From Anaerolineae bacterium (GTDB lineage: Bacteria > Chloroflexota > Anaerolineae > 4572-78 > NAK82), in assembly GCA_030598425.1 (NCBI GenBank), contig JAUVPY010000194.1, positions 1-5,922 on the forward strand: a DNA stretch of 5,922 nt. Direction: 5' to 3'. Positions 5,839 to 5,922 of the stretch are shown here, in pieces (within the stretch, counting starts at the first letter, position 1; each line of letters starts with the position of its first letter). A program made the position numbers and the translations under genes. The notes under the pieces were generated by a model that had not been told where the DNA came from, searched no databases, and saw nothing but the letters and a program-made list of their open reading frames with translations.

Positions 5839-5862
5839 CACATGGGATGCTAACCCTCCTTT
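5839..5862 (-). promoter_or_regulatory. Stray strong Shine-Dalgarno with start-stop ATG-TGA
   Basis: On the minus strand AAAGGAGGG (5854-5862) is followed after 10 nt by ATG at 5843 and immediately by TGA. An overlapping GTG at 5841 opens an 18-codon frame ending at TAA 5785 (VTRKAGLAVLVTARLSMH). This could be a leader-peptide or start-stop control element ahead of the binding-protein gene, a decayed gene start, or chance. The ribosome-binding match is strong; function is unproven. Confidence 0.25.
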
Positions 5863-5872
5863 CTGTTACTTT

Positions 5873-5922
5873 CTAGGCCTTGAGGACCGGTAAGGTCTCG
5901 CCGCCGTGAGTAAGGACTACAA
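5873..5922 (-). CDS. Possible C-terminal end of an upstream gene (partial)
   Basis: The minus-strand frame entering from the right edge reads VVLTHGGETLPVLKA and stops at TAG 5873-5875. Third codon positions are mostly G or C, as in the neighbouring genes, which hints at real coding. Another frame is also open to 5850 (ending in SNRKEG), so the choice is uncertain. At only 15 codons, no family can be assigned. Confidence 0.25.
   Translation of the reverse strand, partial: VVLTHGGETLPVLKA

Noticed and set aside
5906..5922. + strand GTG at 5906 as start of a divergent gene
   Set aside because: Only five codons are visible and the nearest purine-rich site is too far and weak, so nothing supports it.
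1..5922. CRISPR array, tRNA, rRNA, insertion sequence or phage genes
   Set aside because: No spaced direct repeats, cloverleaf pattern, transposase frame or terminal inverted repeats were seen on either strand.

Overview
The window carries one leftward (minus-strand) gene cluster that fills almost all of it. In transcription order it encodes a lipoprotein substrate-binding protein (4139-5701), two six-helix ABC permeases of the carbohydrate uptake (CUT1, MalF/MalG-like) type (3140-4069 and 2211-3143), a 59-residue cysteine-rich protein (1957-2136), and a hydantoinase/oxoprolinase family HyuA-type protein. The last is open from its start at 1917 to the window edge and lacks only its extreme C-terminus. 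No gene on the + strand is convincing.

Layout from right to left: 5702-5922 holds no confident complete gene. It has palindromes, an AGTCACA repeat pair 30 bp apart, a stray strong Shine-Dalgarno sequence and possibly the last codons of an upstream gene. The binding protein follows, then a 69-bp gap with a strong 13-bp RNA stem-loop, then the permease pair with an ATGA stop/start overlap. A 74-bp gap with a weak hairpin plus T-run leads to the small Cys4 protein, and a 39-bp gap leads to HyuA. The small Cys4 gene and HyuA have nearly the same ribosome-binding leader (CTTACCTGA followed by a GGAGGG core), so the small gene is bracketed by direct repeats.

The likely job is uptake of a small organic solute by a binding-protein-dependent transporter, followed by ATP-dependent opening or carboxylation of an amide, lactam or ketone by a HyuA/HyuB enzyme whose B subunit probably lies just beyond position 1. 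No ABC ATPase gene is visible, so the transporter must borrow one or have it outside the window. The substrate cannot be read from the sequence: the CUT1 fold suggests a sugar-like compound, while HyuA suggests a hydantoin, oxoproline, lactam or ketone.

The host is probably a bacterium of the Chloroflexota. The main hint is the lipobox cysteine followed by an ATEAP-type repeat linker, common in binding proteins of that phylum. Moderately high GC and strong GGAGG ribosome-binding sites are compatible. This placement is inference from style, not from a marker gene.
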